In this document: piece by piece, positions 39,701 to 48,105 of the stretch
Numbering within the stretch: position 1 is the stretch's first letter
Layout of the letters: each line of letters starts with the position of its first letter
Assembly (NCBI RefSeq): GCF_963678635.1
Contig: NC_087062.1
Span: 29,040,833-29,104,832, forward strand
Reading direction: 5' to 3'
Length of the DNA: 64,000 bases
Origin: Symsagittifera roscoffensis
Taxonomy: Eukaryota > Xenacoelomorpha > Acoela > Convolutidae
Made by a program: the position numbers and the translations under genes
The notes under the pieces: generated by a model
What the model was told of the DNA's origin: nothing
The model's input: the letters and a program-made list of their open reading frames with translations, nothing else
Databases searched by the model: none

Positions 39701-42529
39701 CCCTACATAGATTTGTCCAATTAGGTCTTCGTCGCATGTTATCATCGTCTTGGTATAGATGTTGATTCCATCTATATTTAGCATGACCTCGTGTGGACCA
39801 TAAGCTTCAGTGTACCTATTATCAACACGTACCGATTTGCTGCCCCCTCTCGTGAGTAGTGCCCTGAGCGCTCTAGAAGTCGTTTGTGGACTTATTCCAC
39901 TCAAGTAGTCTGCATACACGTCAATGTGCATTATCGTCTGGTCGCTCGGCTCGCTCAAGTTTCTGGTTACCTCGTGTCCGCCCACTGTGATTATCGACAT
40001 TATTCTTGCTCCGATTTTCGATATTCCAAAAGGTTTACCTGTCACCATTTTCACGGTGTTACAATTCCCGGTCTTCATTGAGCCCGTTCTAGCCTCTGGT
40101 ATTGAGTTCGATCCGGTTAATGCTTCGTTAAAATTCTGTCTTTCGATCTCCAACTTTAGTCGTTGCTCTATTTCTTTCGCAGCCAGATCTTGTTTCACTT
40201 TGGCAATTGCTTCCGTCGCCGCTTTCTCATAATTTATCTCTAGAGAGCTTCCGGCGGCGGACTCTAACGCACCGCTAACATGTGTAACAGCTTTCACTGT
40301 CTTCGTCGGCAATTCGGTGTTTGGTGCCCCCAAGTTCCTAGATTCAAACTCGTTTTGCCTGTTCCGCTGATTCTGCACCGCCGCTAATGCCAACTTATGT
40401 TTGGGGTGATTCTGGTCCTTGACCGCTTCCCAGAACAAGGGACAATCCATTCTGAAGTGCCCCTCCTGGTTACAGAAGAAGCATCTGGCGCCTATCTTGA
40501 TGATTAAGCCATTATAGTACTCGTGTTCCTCCATCTGGCTCATATCCTCTTCATCCGGTGCATAACCTAGGCTCTTCATGCCTTGTTTGTACGTTGTGCA
40601 GTCAGCCACATGATGATCCGCTGACCCGCAGTTCGCGCATGATCTGCGCTTGTCCATATCATCTCTAGGTTTGTACCATGATGACCTCTGGGGTTGGCTT
40701 CCCCCTTGCGTGTTCCTGTTTTCGGAATATGAGTACTTCTTAGGTTTCATCAGCATGTATTCTCTTGATTTCTGTCTCATTTCTTCTGGGGTGGGTGCGC
40801 TGTCCTTCGACAATGTGTAGTATGTTGCTAACATTGTCCTTAAGTCATCACTTTTCACCCCATCGATGAACTTCGAGGCAATGCTAAAGTTCCGTCTATT
40901 TGTCGACTCCTCTGGGTCACTCCTCCTTCTCAAGCTCTCGAGGTCATCTAGGAACCGATCTATTGACTCGTCGTCCCTCTGCCTTCTCTTTTCAAATCGC
41001 ATCATCGCTTGGTGACCCTTCATGCCTGACCCGAATCGATTCAGCAATATCTCGAAGATCTTGTCCGCGGTGTCGCGTTCTTCCTCCTTCTTTGCGACCA
41101 CGCATTTTAATGCCGTTCCTTCCAAGTTGCTCAGTATGGCTGTACATGCTTGTCTTTCGTCACTCAAGTTGTCTTGTTCTAGATGTAATCTCATCACTTC
41201 CACCCAAGTGTCAATGCATCCATCGGAGTCGTCCTTGAATTCTTTTGGCTTCTTGAATGTCTTTCTTGATTTTCCCTCTCTCCTGTCGCTCGAGTCAGTG
41301 TTCCTCGTGGCGAAGGCCTCTAGAGTCCTGTTCATCATCTCCCAAGTGCTGGCCCATGTCATAGCATCCGGTCCTGTGTTGCTGTTAGCTGTTGAATCTC
41401 CCGGAGCAGTCGTTGTATTCGACGTTCCATTCTTCATTATTGTTTTCGCAGCTGTTGGTGCTATGCTTATCGCATCCCTGGTTAAGGGCAACGGTGTCGA
41501 TTGCCGTTTGTTCCTTTGTGGTTCTACAAAGTCAACTCTGGTGCTTTGCGTACGATCCGCTGCCGGTCTTTCTTGTGGAGTGGAACCTCTCAAGATTGCA
41601 TCCAACTTCGCCTGTATTGCACACGAACTCTCGGCTTGACTCTTGCTCATTGTGTCCATTCTCCTTTCCAGGCTCCCTAATTGGCTGTTGACATCATCAT
41701 ATCGGTTCTTCAACTGTTGCATGTCTGTTTTGATGTTCTTTTCTCGTTCTTCATTGGTGGCTTCTACCTTATCTGACATTTCCTTGAGTCTCTCATCTGT
41801 TGCCTTAGCTAGGTTAAAATAACTGTCTAGATACTCGTGCTTGTTGTATCTTATCTCCTTTTTTATCACCTCTCTGTCTTCTTCACTGTGCTTAAGTCTT
41901 TTGTCAATCTGATTTAATTTCGCCAACAAGTCACCCAGCTCAATGGTAGTCTCTTCATGGTCAGCTGTCGGTCTCTCTTCGGCCGTAGCCTCTGCTTTAG
42001 CTTGTTCCTCTCTTGGATTGGCTTCTGAGGTCTTCGTGCTCACTGTCCCAAATGTTCGTGCTCTTTCTGCTTTTGGTTCTTCAGTCACGTTTTCTTTTGT
42101 TTTTATTCCGAACATTATTCCCAATTTTTCCGTAAAAGATGTCCTCTTTACTTGAGAGTCTTCTTTCACCGTTTCTTCGGTGTTGCCTATTGCATCTTCC
42201 GCGTCATCTATCGGTGAGAACTCTATGGGTTTCTGGTTCGGTTCCTCTGCATTGGGCATTGGAGTTGACTCTGTCGCCATCTTCCTTGTTTCATCCACAC
42301 TTTGATCGGGTGTCTCTAGATCAATCTCGATGGTGGGTTCTACTCGCTCCCCTTCCGTGCCCTCTTTCGCCCTGTTCTCCGCTGTACTCCTTGTGCTGAC
42401 CATGTTAACTGAAAAGTTCGTCTTCGTTATCTTTGGGCCCGTTGATGTCGTTCCGCGCAGCGATGAATTATATTTCGTGTTTGATCCACTTGACCTTTTT
42501 TCGAGCACCGGTACCCTACTCCGCCTCAT
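33722..42529 (-). CDS. Gag-pol polyprotein of the giant element (2,935 codons, intact)
   Basis: One uninterrupted frame. Gag: coiled region about 200-310, capsid-like part about 425-560, zinc knuckles at 631-644 (CANCGSADHHVADC) and 683-696 (CFFCNQEGHFRMDC). Protease: LLDTGAVLS with Asp990, and ILGRDF about 1063-1068. RT: TTLDLGSAFW (Asp1411), MPFGL, and CYVDDV (Asp1478, Asp1479). RNase H: DTDAS (Asp1626) through NADSLSK (Asp1739). A spacer of about 400 residues follows. Integrase: His2166, His2171, Cys2201, Cys2204; then Asp2232, Asp2291 and Glu2327 with 35 residues between the last two; GPF motif about 2468-2470. A C-terminal extension of about 430 residues ends in a macro-like domain (about 2787-2930). 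All catalytic residues are present and gag and pol share one frame, so no frameshift signal is needed. Confidence 0.95.
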   Translation of the reverse strand: MRRSRVPVLEKRSSGSNTKYNSSLRGTTSTGPKITKTNFSVNMVSTRSTAENRAKEGTEGERVEPTIEIDLETPDQSVDETRKMATESTPMPNAEEPNQKPIEFSPIDDAEDAIGNTEETVKEDSQVKRTSFTEKLGIMFGIKTKENVTEEPKAERARTFGTVSTKTSEANPREEQAKAEATAEERPTADHEETTIELGDLLAKLNQIDKRLKHSEEDREVIKKEIRYNKHEYLDSYFNLAKATDERLKEMSDKVEATNEEREKNIKTDMQQLKNRYDDVNSQLGSLERRMDTMSKSQAESSCAIQAKLDAILRGSTPQERPAADRTQSTRVDFVEPQRNKRQSTPLPLTRDAISIAPTAAKTIMKNGTSNTTTAPGDSTANSNTGPDAMTWASTWEMMNRTLEAFATRNTDSSDRREGKSRKTFKKPKEFKDDSDGCIDTWVEVMRLHLEQDNLSDERQACTAILSNLEGTALKCVVAKKEEERDTADKIFEILLNRFGSGMKGHQAMMRFEKRRQRDDESIDRFLDDLESLRRRSDPEESTNRRNFSIASKFIDGVKSDDLRTMLATYYTLSKDSAPTPEEMRQKSREYMLMKPKKYSYSENRNTQGGSQPQRSSWYKPRDDMDKRRSCANCGSADHHVADCTTYKQGMKSLGYAPDEEDMSQMEEHEYYNGLIIKIGARCFFCNQEGHFRMDCPLFWEAVKDQNHPKHKLALAAVQNQRNRQNEFESRNLGAPNTELPTKTVKAVTHVSGALESAAGSSLEINYEKAATEAIAKVKQDLAAKEIEQRLKLEIERQNFNEALTGSNSIPEARTGSMKTGNCNTVKMVTGKPFGISKIGARIMSIITVGGHEVTRNLSEPSDQTIMHIDVYADYLSGISPQTTSRALRALLTRGGSKSVRVDNRYTEAYGPHEVMLNIDGINIYTKTMITCDEDLIGQIYVGKEELKVRSIGHCAMLEEDAMHIGTEADVTGHVLDINGKKTQLRGLLDTGAVLSVIPIETWEKMGFDKGDLIDSRIRLSAANKGALRVLGRTPIKALNLGERNLWMSFIVVENLDESDKFILGRDFIRNFDVTIDLNNAMFRIRNPDRRYAIKPVNLIMANENKAPVFLSRRVRLKANEAAIVSLRMKNYNELSDNKQVCIVPNPNSQSAAVLGRSFSITKSGLCVSVLLNTLDIPITIQRGRKLGYALPVKTRYETIENSKQNEVVDCPNHRDKICILRRLQRIKDSSSLIKSLKSETDDGLSSCSNFPERPTLDEMQTDKPVLPEIEHLRGKLKDEQLEAIKDVLERNEEVFSRHKADIGCCNFVEHEIELEENAVPHREGARRMTPHKSDACRKEIETLLEYDMIEPSKSPWACGVVMAKKKGDQLRFCCDFRYLNSVTVKDAYPIPRIDESLSKLGDAKFFTTLDLGSAFWQVPLRKQDRDKTGFACELGLFQWKRMPFGLCNATATFQRLMAHALIGVTKKYGNLVMCYVDDVVIATPTLEDHIERLDEVFAFMKRSGLKCKPSKCEILKDSIKYLGRMVDKHGIRPDPDAVEAVLTWKSPKTEHQLMSFLGFANYYREFIKGYADKVYPMQQLMRHKGKKFTWNNAAEESFQRIKKELCEAPVLGMPTEKGMYVLDTDASVVAISGILHQEQEWNGKTVLRPIAYGSKVLSDTEMKYGAPKAEMFAVVTFVEKYRAYLGSEPFKLRVDNRALSWLKTYSMDQSYIGRWIVRLDGYNMIIEHRTRDKHQNADSLSKKTEFYERQEQREADRPEIKDGFSFMDKETYDSLPLTRWLDKSGKPIEDHPELPKEPLEKTILKKSRGIPIEIMLKSKIVRETLKAKGYDLIQVEEGTVRIDEDLMRLLEKLSDDKPVIQGKGQEAPELTILRREETVNNTDVSKGSITDSKEVVRSLVEKIPEKILEQTKVRDKKVTFREEVEHLGLDQESGEWSRFMEEDETGEGKLSGEREEWDEDSDESSEDQDSLCMILAEEKIRQHDRELQTDPSSGTYNLEIQEVRGGEELEKIAVSRKPLRELSCNSNVRTNLVPEDDMKIVKRMICVKLSDDIHNPGEMNGQIMALKEHVKARYRLSDLIRAQKNDKMTSNLSKWIHLGVKEKGELEEDSYKILSQFYKEKRDLLYHTAEGVVACKRRDEEKILHKHNLIILPQLYQTEVLFRSHDQMGHQGIDKVQQRILHRFDWPGMRKACERWVNACLACLQVKDPRKMKFPLKSVESSEFNEVVQIDHQKICMTESGYNQILVIIDHFTKLAEAVPCQTASAEETCDHLITHWIARYGCPMTFQSDNGKAFVGDLTKELMKRSHIAQAHSTTYHPQTNGLVERQNRTLVNMLRVYCSRYMTDWDKYLPQVVGAYNSTQHSTTGISPFMMLTGRERAMPITFFYPEYEGKRTSPQAYVKEAIKRQQELNELCRRNTAQAQMRQRKKYDEKILRAKPYEVGQYVWVFQNVIPPKGTKKLLKKWRGPFMITEVHQQGRFYRLSTGRAAHYENLKPHVPSPEDWCLPKDMEGLEYLVVEPACEVNEKGTREKNDGNENLSLDDNEKIEVESDAGSFVEEDWNDPEQNEVPKWMEPDRPTPPETRTGNRKRTGMRYNRYGDDFLIDKIQPDKLGDELLSAGELEAEEEWQVIDDGGHYPQDDYSTPELETDLEQSEIERRENTNLRILEWMRDVKDESREGQSIQQIDVSAANYMKTEDPLFGWTATDRPLDIPKDNSDPTTSTGTSINIFVRGVGVGLTHTENLMIKKLKEVRETSGLELEEEEPEPTIGRNFKTKFEIPNEYSENIMITDSDFILSNRTSAICITADMSFKSRLEADFKREYQNVEFLFRQRPGLGGIAALPPSVAQVQGKYLCFLVTRVNDRNTIDPEHVILALTRLRDFMIERGIVEVSMPVYDPNRGKLSSRELYAILHVVFAETEIMVHLHKKYYLSIA

Positions 42530-42830
42530 TATTTCTATTTACAACTGCTCCTATTTACAATTTTATTATATACACGATTCTATTCTAAGGGTTAAAAAAA
42601 TATTTTTTGTGGTAACAAATTCTGTACAACGTGTTAAAAACCTTATCCAATTCTCTTTCTAAAACCTCCGAAAAACTTTCCTTAATTTGGTCTTAACCGT
42701 ACCTATTTCGATTTGTCTTATTCTGTCTTAAGACACACTTGTTGTGATTCTACTTCAATTTTTATACCGTCCCAAGACTATTCGTCACTATCACAGTACT
42801 CTCCGCTAGTGTCCTAAGACCCTTGTACCA
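42530..42830 (-). other. Leader between minisatellite and intact gag-pol
   Basis: About 300 bp of AT-rich sequence directly upstream of the gag-pol ATG on the sense strand, duplicated at 45596-45896. Nothing resembling a coding frame. It would act as the 5' untranslated region of gag-pol. Confidence 0.6.
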
Positions 42831-43479
42831 AGACTACTGTCCCAAGACTAGTGTCCCAAGGCTAGTGTCCCAAGACTACTGTCCCAAGACTACTGTCCCA
42901 AGACTAGTGTCCCAAGGGTAGTGTCCCAAGACCAGTGTCCCAAGGCTAGTGTCCCAAGACTAGTGTCCCAAGGCTAGTGTCCCAAGACTACTGTCCCAAG
43001 ACTAGTGTCCCAAGGGTAGTGTCCCAAGACCAGTGTCCCAAGGCTGGTGTCCCAAGACTACTGTCCCAAGGCTAGTGTCCCAAGACTACTGTCCCAAGAC
43101 CAGTGTCCCAAGACCAGTGTCCCAAGGCTAGTGTCCCAAGACTAGTGTCCCAAGACCCTTGTCCCAAGACCACTGTCCCAAGACCACTGTCCCAAGACCC
43201 TGTCCCAAGACCACTGTCCCAAGACCCTGTCCCAAGACCACTGTCCCAAGACCCCTGTCCCAAGACCCTGTCCCAAGACCACTGTCCCAAGACCCTGTCC
43301 CAAGACCCTTGTCCCAAGACCACTGTCCCAAGACCCCGTCCCAAGACCACTGTCCCAAGACCCTGTCCCAAGACCACTGTCCCAAGACCACTGTCCCAAG
43401 ACCACTGTCCCAAGACCCTGTCCCAAGACCACTGTCCCAAGACCCTGTCCCAAGACCACTGTCCCAAGACCCTGTCCCA
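42831..43479. repeat. TGTCCCAAGAC minisatellite, copy next to intact gag-pol
   Basis: About 650 bp of 13-14 bp units built on CTGTCCCAAGACCA (plus strand). The first half is mostly 'ctagtgtcccaagg/aga' variants and the second half mostly 'accctgtcccaag/accactgtcccaag'. Because units lack stops, reading frames are open for 100 codons or more in several frames on both strands; those frames are by-products of the repeat. It matches 45897-46545 nearly base for base. Confidence 0.93.
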
Positions 43480-44845
43480 GGTCCTTGACCGCTTCCCAGA
43501 ACAAGGGACAATCCATTCTGAAGTGCCCCTCCTGGTTACAGAAGAAGCATCTGGCGCCTATCTTGATGATTAAGCCATTATAGTACTCGTGTTCCTCCAT
43601 CTGGCTCATATCCTCTTCATCCGGTGCATAACCTAGGCTCTTCATGCCTTGTTTGTACGTTGTGCAGTCAGCCACATGATGATCCGCTGACCCGCAGTTC
43701 GCGCATGATCTGCGCTTGTCCATATCATCTCTAGGTTTGTACCATGATGACCTCTGGGGTTGGCTTCCCCCTTGCGTGTTCCTGTTTTCGGAATATGAGT
43801 ACTTCTTAGGTTTCATCAGCATGTATTCTCTTGATTTCTGTCTCATTTCTTCTGGGGTGGGTGCGCTGTCCTTCGACAATGTGTAGTATGTTGCTAACAT
43901 TGTCCTTAAGTCATCACTTTTCACCCCATCGATGAACTTCGAGGCAATGCTAAAGTTCCGTCTATTTGTCGACTCCTCTGGGTCACTCCTCCTTCTCAAG
44001 CTCTCGAGGTCATCTAGGAACCGATCTATTGACTCGTCGTCCCTCTGCCTTCTCTTTTCAAATCGCATCATCGCTTGGTGACCCTTCATGCCTGACCCGA
44101 ATCGATTCAGCAATATCTCGAAGATCTTGTCCGCGGTGTCGCGTTCTTCCTCCTTCTTTGCGACCACGCATTTTAATGCCGTTCCTTCCAAGTTGCTCAG
44201 TATGGCTGTACATGCTTGTCTTTCGTCACTCAAGTTGTCTTGTTCTAGATGTAATCTCATCACTTCCACCCAAGTGTCAATGCATCCATCGGAGTCGTCC
44301 TTGAATTCTTTTGGCTTCTTGAATGTCTTTCTTGATTTTCCCTCTCTCCTGTCGCTCGAGTCAGTGTTCCTCGTGGCGAAGGCCTCTAGAGTCCTGTTCA
44401 TCATCTCCCAAGTGCTGGCCCATGTCATAGCATCCGGTCCTGTGTTGCTGCTAGCTGTTGAATCTCCCGGAGCAGTCGTTGTATTCGACGTTCCATTCTT
44501 CATTATTGTTTTCGCAGCTGTTGGTGCTATGCTTATCGCATCCCTGGTTAAGGGCAACGGTGTCGATTGCCGTTTGTTCCTTTGTGGTTCTACAAAGTCA
44601 ACTCTGGTGCTTTGCGTACGATCCGCTGCCGGTCTTTCTTGTGGAGTGGAACCTCTCAAGATTGCATCCAACTTCGCCTGTATTGCACACGAACTCTCGG
44701 CTTGACTCTTGCTCATTGTGTCCATTCTCCTTTCCAGGCTCCCTAATTGGCTGTTGACATCATCATATCGGTTCTTCAACTGTTGCATGTCTGTTTTGAT
44801 GTTCTTTTCTCGTTCTTCATTGGTGGCTTCTACCTTATCTGACAT
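43142..44845 (-). pseudogene. Duplicated gag, downstream fragment running into the minisatellite
   Basis: From codon 251 on, this frame repeats gag residues 251 to about 705, including both zinc knuckles. At the duplication joint (43480) it leaves gag and reads through the minisatellite, producing an LGQGLGTVV-type repetitive tail. Protease and everything after it are absent. The frame begins at an internal ATG right after the stop that ends the upstream piece, so it is separated from the normal gag start. It may be untranslated, or expressed only by reinitiation. Confidence 0.85.
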
Positions 44846-46545
44846 TTACTTGAGTCTCTCATCTGTTGCCTTAGCTAGGTTAAAATAACTGTCTAGATAC
44901 TCGTGCTTGTTGTATCTTATCTCCTTTTTTATCACCTCTCTGTCTTCTTCACTGTGCTTAAGTCTTTTGTCAATCTGATTTAATTTCGCCAACAAGTCAC
45001 CCAGCTCAATGGTAGTCTCTTCATGGTCAGCTGTCGGTCTCTCTTCGGCCGTAGCCTCTGCTTTAGCTTGTTCCTCTCTTGGATTGGCTTCTGAGGTCTT
45101 CGTGCTCACTGTCCCAAATGTTCGTGCTCTTTCTGCTTTTGGTTCTTCAGTCACGTTTTCTTTTGTTTTTATTCCGAACATTATTCCCAATTTTTCCGTA
45201 AAAGATGTCCTCTTTACTTGAGAGTCTTCTTTCACCGTTTCTTCGGTGTTGCCTATTGCATCTTCCGCGTCATCTATCGGTGAGAACTCTATGGGTTTCT
45301 GGTTCGGTTCCTCTGCATTGGGCATTGGAGTTGACTCTGTCGCCATCTTCCTTGTTTCATCCACACTTTGATCGGGTGTCTCTAGATCAATCTCGATGGT
45401 GGGTTCTACTCGCTCCCCTTCCGTGCCCTCTTTCGCCCTGTTCTCCGCTGTACTCCTTGTGCTGACCATGTTAACTGAAAAGTTCGTCTTCGTTATCTTT
45501 GGGCCCGTTGATGTCGTTCCGCGCAGCGATGAATTATATTTCGTGTTTGATCCACTTGACCTTTTTTCGAGCACCGGTACCCTACTCCGCCTCATTATTT
45601 CTATTTACAACTGCTCCTATTTACAATTTTATTATATACACGATTCTATTCTAAGGGTAAAAAAAATATTTTTTGTGGTAACAAATTCTGTACAACGTGT
45701 TAAAAACCTTATCCAATTCTCTTTCTAAAACCTCCGAAAAACTTTCCTTAATTTGGTCTTAACCGTACCTATTTCGATTTGTCTTATTCTGTCTTAAGAC
45801 ACACTTGTTGTGATTCTACTTCAATTTTTATACCGTCCCAAGACTATTCGTCACTATCACAGTACTCTCCGCTAGTGTCCTAAGACCCTTGTACCAAGAC
45901 TACTGTCCCAAGACTAGTGTCCCAAGGCTAGTGTCCCAAGACTACTGTCCCAAGACTACTGTCCCAAGACTAGTGTCCCAAGGGTAGTGTCCCAAGACCA
46001 GTGTCCCAAGGCTAGTGTCCCAAGACTAGTGTCCCAAGGCTAGTGTCCCAAGACTACTGTCCCAAGACTAGTGTCCCAAGGGTAGTGTCCCAAGACCAGT
46101 GTCCCAAGGCTGGTGTCCCAAGACTACTGTCCCAAGGCTAGTGTCCCAAGACTACTGTCCCAAGACCAGTGTCCCAAGACCAGTGTCCCAAGGCTAGTGT
46201 CCCAAGACTAGTGTCCCAAGACCCTTGTCCCAAGACCACTGTCCCAAGACCACTGTCCCAAGACCCTGTCCCAAGACCACTGTCCCAAGACCCTGTCCCA
46301 AGACCACTGTCCCAAGACCCCTGTCCCAAGACCCTGTCCCAAGACCACTGTCCCAAGACCCTGTCCCAAGACCCTTGTCCCAAGACCACTGTCCCAAGAC
46401 CCCGTCCCAAGACCACTGTCCCAAGACCCTGTCCCAAGACCACTGTCCCAAGACCACTGTCCCAAGACCACTGTCCCAAGACCCTGTCCCAAGACCACTG
46501 TCCCAAGACCCTGTCCCAAGACCACTGTCCCAAGACCCTGTCCCA
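43480..46545 (-). repeat. 3,066-bp tandem duplication, upstream unit (sense direction)
   Basis: Second unit of the duplication described at 40414-43479. It places an extra minisatellite, leader and gag half between the 5' LTR side and the intact gag-pol. The joint at 43479/43480 passes from minisatellite straight into gag sequence. Confidence 0.93.
44846..45595 (-). pseudogene. Duplicated gag, first 249 codons ending at a nonsense codon
   Basis: Identical, as far as I can see, to the first 249 residues of the intact gag-pol. It stops because GAA (Glu250) is TAA here, from a single change at 44848. The next codon is ATG, so the second half of the gag copy follows without a gap. The product would be the acidic N-terminal part of gag and the start of the coiled region. 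Confidence 0.9.
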
Positions 46546-46610
46546 AGACCACTGTCCCAAGACTGCTCTGTCCCAAGACTTCTTCGGTACTGTCCCAAGA
46601 CTCGTCACGG
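45838..46610. repeat. TGTCCCAAGAC minisatellite, copy next to the leader
   Basis: Same array as 42831-43479 plus about 60 further bases of unit-like sequence ending near 46605 ('tcttcggtactgtcccaagactcg'). This outer end shows the original edge of the array before the tandem duplication. Confidence 0.93.
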
Positions 46611-48105
46611 AGTGTCTTCCTCGTTGTCGGGTCTTCTTGAATCACCGTACCTTGTACCACCACTCAAGCTCTAGTAAAATTTTCCCAAAAACCCTCTCTT
46701 AAAAGCCAAATGCTGACCCCCCTCTTCTTTTTGGTTGTTTCTATTTCAATGTAGGTGCGCAGGTATCTTGTGATCACCTGTTCGTATAAAACCAAACACA
46801 AATCCTCACTAAAATGCAACAAAAATCTAAGTAAGAAAAATAATAAAAACAAAAAAATGAGCCCACTTGAAATTCAAAGGTGACCAATGTCTACCTTTCG
46901 TCGAAAAAAATGTCTGGTACCTAATTGCCACGCGTTTTCCTCCCCCCACTAGTGATCTTGTGGGGTATCACAAAAGCTGTTTATATCCGGTCCCCCCTAC
47001 CAAACCAACCAGCGTACCAGTCTTAACTCGAGTTGAATTTTGGATCTCCACCTAATATTACCAACGCGTGTTAATTTCTAATGTAACTAAGTCAACGATG
47101 TCGACTAATTAGTTACTCTAATTTCCCCCTTTTTACAATTTACAACCGCCAACCTCTAACTTAACCAGTCCCCCTTCTAACCTCCCCCCTTTCTAGCCCC
47201 CCTTCTTAAGCCTAAAAATTACTTTAAGCGCCGGGTGCTAAACCTCTCAAGAGAAAACCGTAGACCTGTTTCCAGGCCTGCTCAAGTAAAAACGTTCCTC
47301 AAAACTGGGGGATTTCGCTTATCCAATTTTACACTTATCTCCTATAATGTAATGTGGATTCTAACGATACCCGTTCTGCCCAACTTGAGAACTCGAGAAT
47401 TGCCAAATCCTTCTTGGCTGCTTTCCCACTCGACTGGTCACCTGTTCCAGTCCAGTCTCCTATTGGTTCAGCTCAAGTGTCCCTGAACCACTTTCCCACT
47501 CGGCTGGTCACCTCTTCCAGTCAAGTCTCCTATTGGTTCAGCTCAAGTGTCCCTGAACCACTTTCCCACTCGGCTGGTCACCTCTTCCAGTCAAGTCTCC
47601 TATTGGTCCAGCTAAGTTCCAAGCTATCTGAAAACCCTTGACGACGCCCCACTTCGGGCACTTTATTCAGTTTACTGGTTTAAATTGCTAGGTTGATCGA
47701 AACGATCGAACTTGTAAAACAGTATGGGTATACTATTTAATTAATATAAAGGTTTGATCCAACTAATCTGGTGTCAAAGTCACTGTCTTTTTTTGGTTTT
47801 ATGGTTTTTGTTCCTTTTTCTATTCTTTTTTGGTTTTTGTTTTGCTTTTTGTCTTTTTGCTCGTGTTTTTGTCTCCCTAGTTGCCCCCCTTTACTCGGTT
47901 AGCTAAGCCTCGTTCGGAGAGCGTACCAGGAAATTTTCTCGAGTTTTCTTAAAAAGCTATCACGGTACAACCGGAAGGTTTGCACGTTCCTGTCGAACCG
48001 TACCGCCGGTACTCTAGAATGGGCATTCAGCCCGAAGCTGTCTCAAGTGGGTTCGACTCCGTAGTCTTGATGTCGTAAACACCCAGGAGCGCCATAAAAA
48101 CACTA
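46611..48105 (-). other. Long 5' leader of the giant element
   Basis: About 1.5 kb between the array and the 5' LTR with no coding frame. It holds three 70-bp repeats (47421-47630), a T-rich run near 47780-47880 on the plus strand, and six CTTGAG hexamers on the sense strand. A sequence starting TGGCGCTCC lies about 11 bases inside the LTR edge on the sense strand. It is a weak candidate primer binding site, farther from the LTR than usual. Confidence 0.55.
47421..47630. repeat. Three 70-bp tandem repeats in the leader
   Basis: The unit starting 'ctttcccactcg' begins at 47421, 47491 and 47561, an exact 70-base period. The second and third units are nearly identical, while the first differs at a few positions. 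The first two units each contain 'cagctcaagtgtccctgaa'. Confidence 0.9.

Larger units (their letters stand above)
40414..43479 (-). repeat. 3,066-bp tandem duplication, downstream unit (sense direction)
   Basis: This block, covering the minisatellite, leader and gag N-terminal half up to about codon 705, recurs at 43480-46545 with an exact offset of 3,066 bases. Differences I saw: the stop-creating change at 44848, a change near 41389/44455, and one T/A swap in the leader near 42586/45652. The downstream unit is the one joined to intact pol. Confidence 0.93.

Noticed and set aside
43072-43573. Several overlapping 100-160 codon frames with PKTTVPRPLSQD or VLGQGLGT repeats on both strands, also at 46138-46702
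   Set aside because: They come from a stop-free 13-14 bp minisatellite and repeat in every frame; there is no start context or conserved protein behind them.
42831-46610. Regularly repeated short units that could suggest a CRISPR array
   Set aside because: Units are contiguous 13-14 bp repeats without unique spacers, in animal DNA.
48040-48100. GGTTCGACTCC, matching a tRNA B box, in the giant element leader
   Set aside because: The T-stem does not pair, and no acceptor stem or anticodon arm is present.
48085-48105. TGGCGCTCC near the 5' LTR as a primer binding site
   Set aside because: It begins about 11 bases from the LTR edge and I could not match it to a known tRNA end, so it is kept only as a weak remark.
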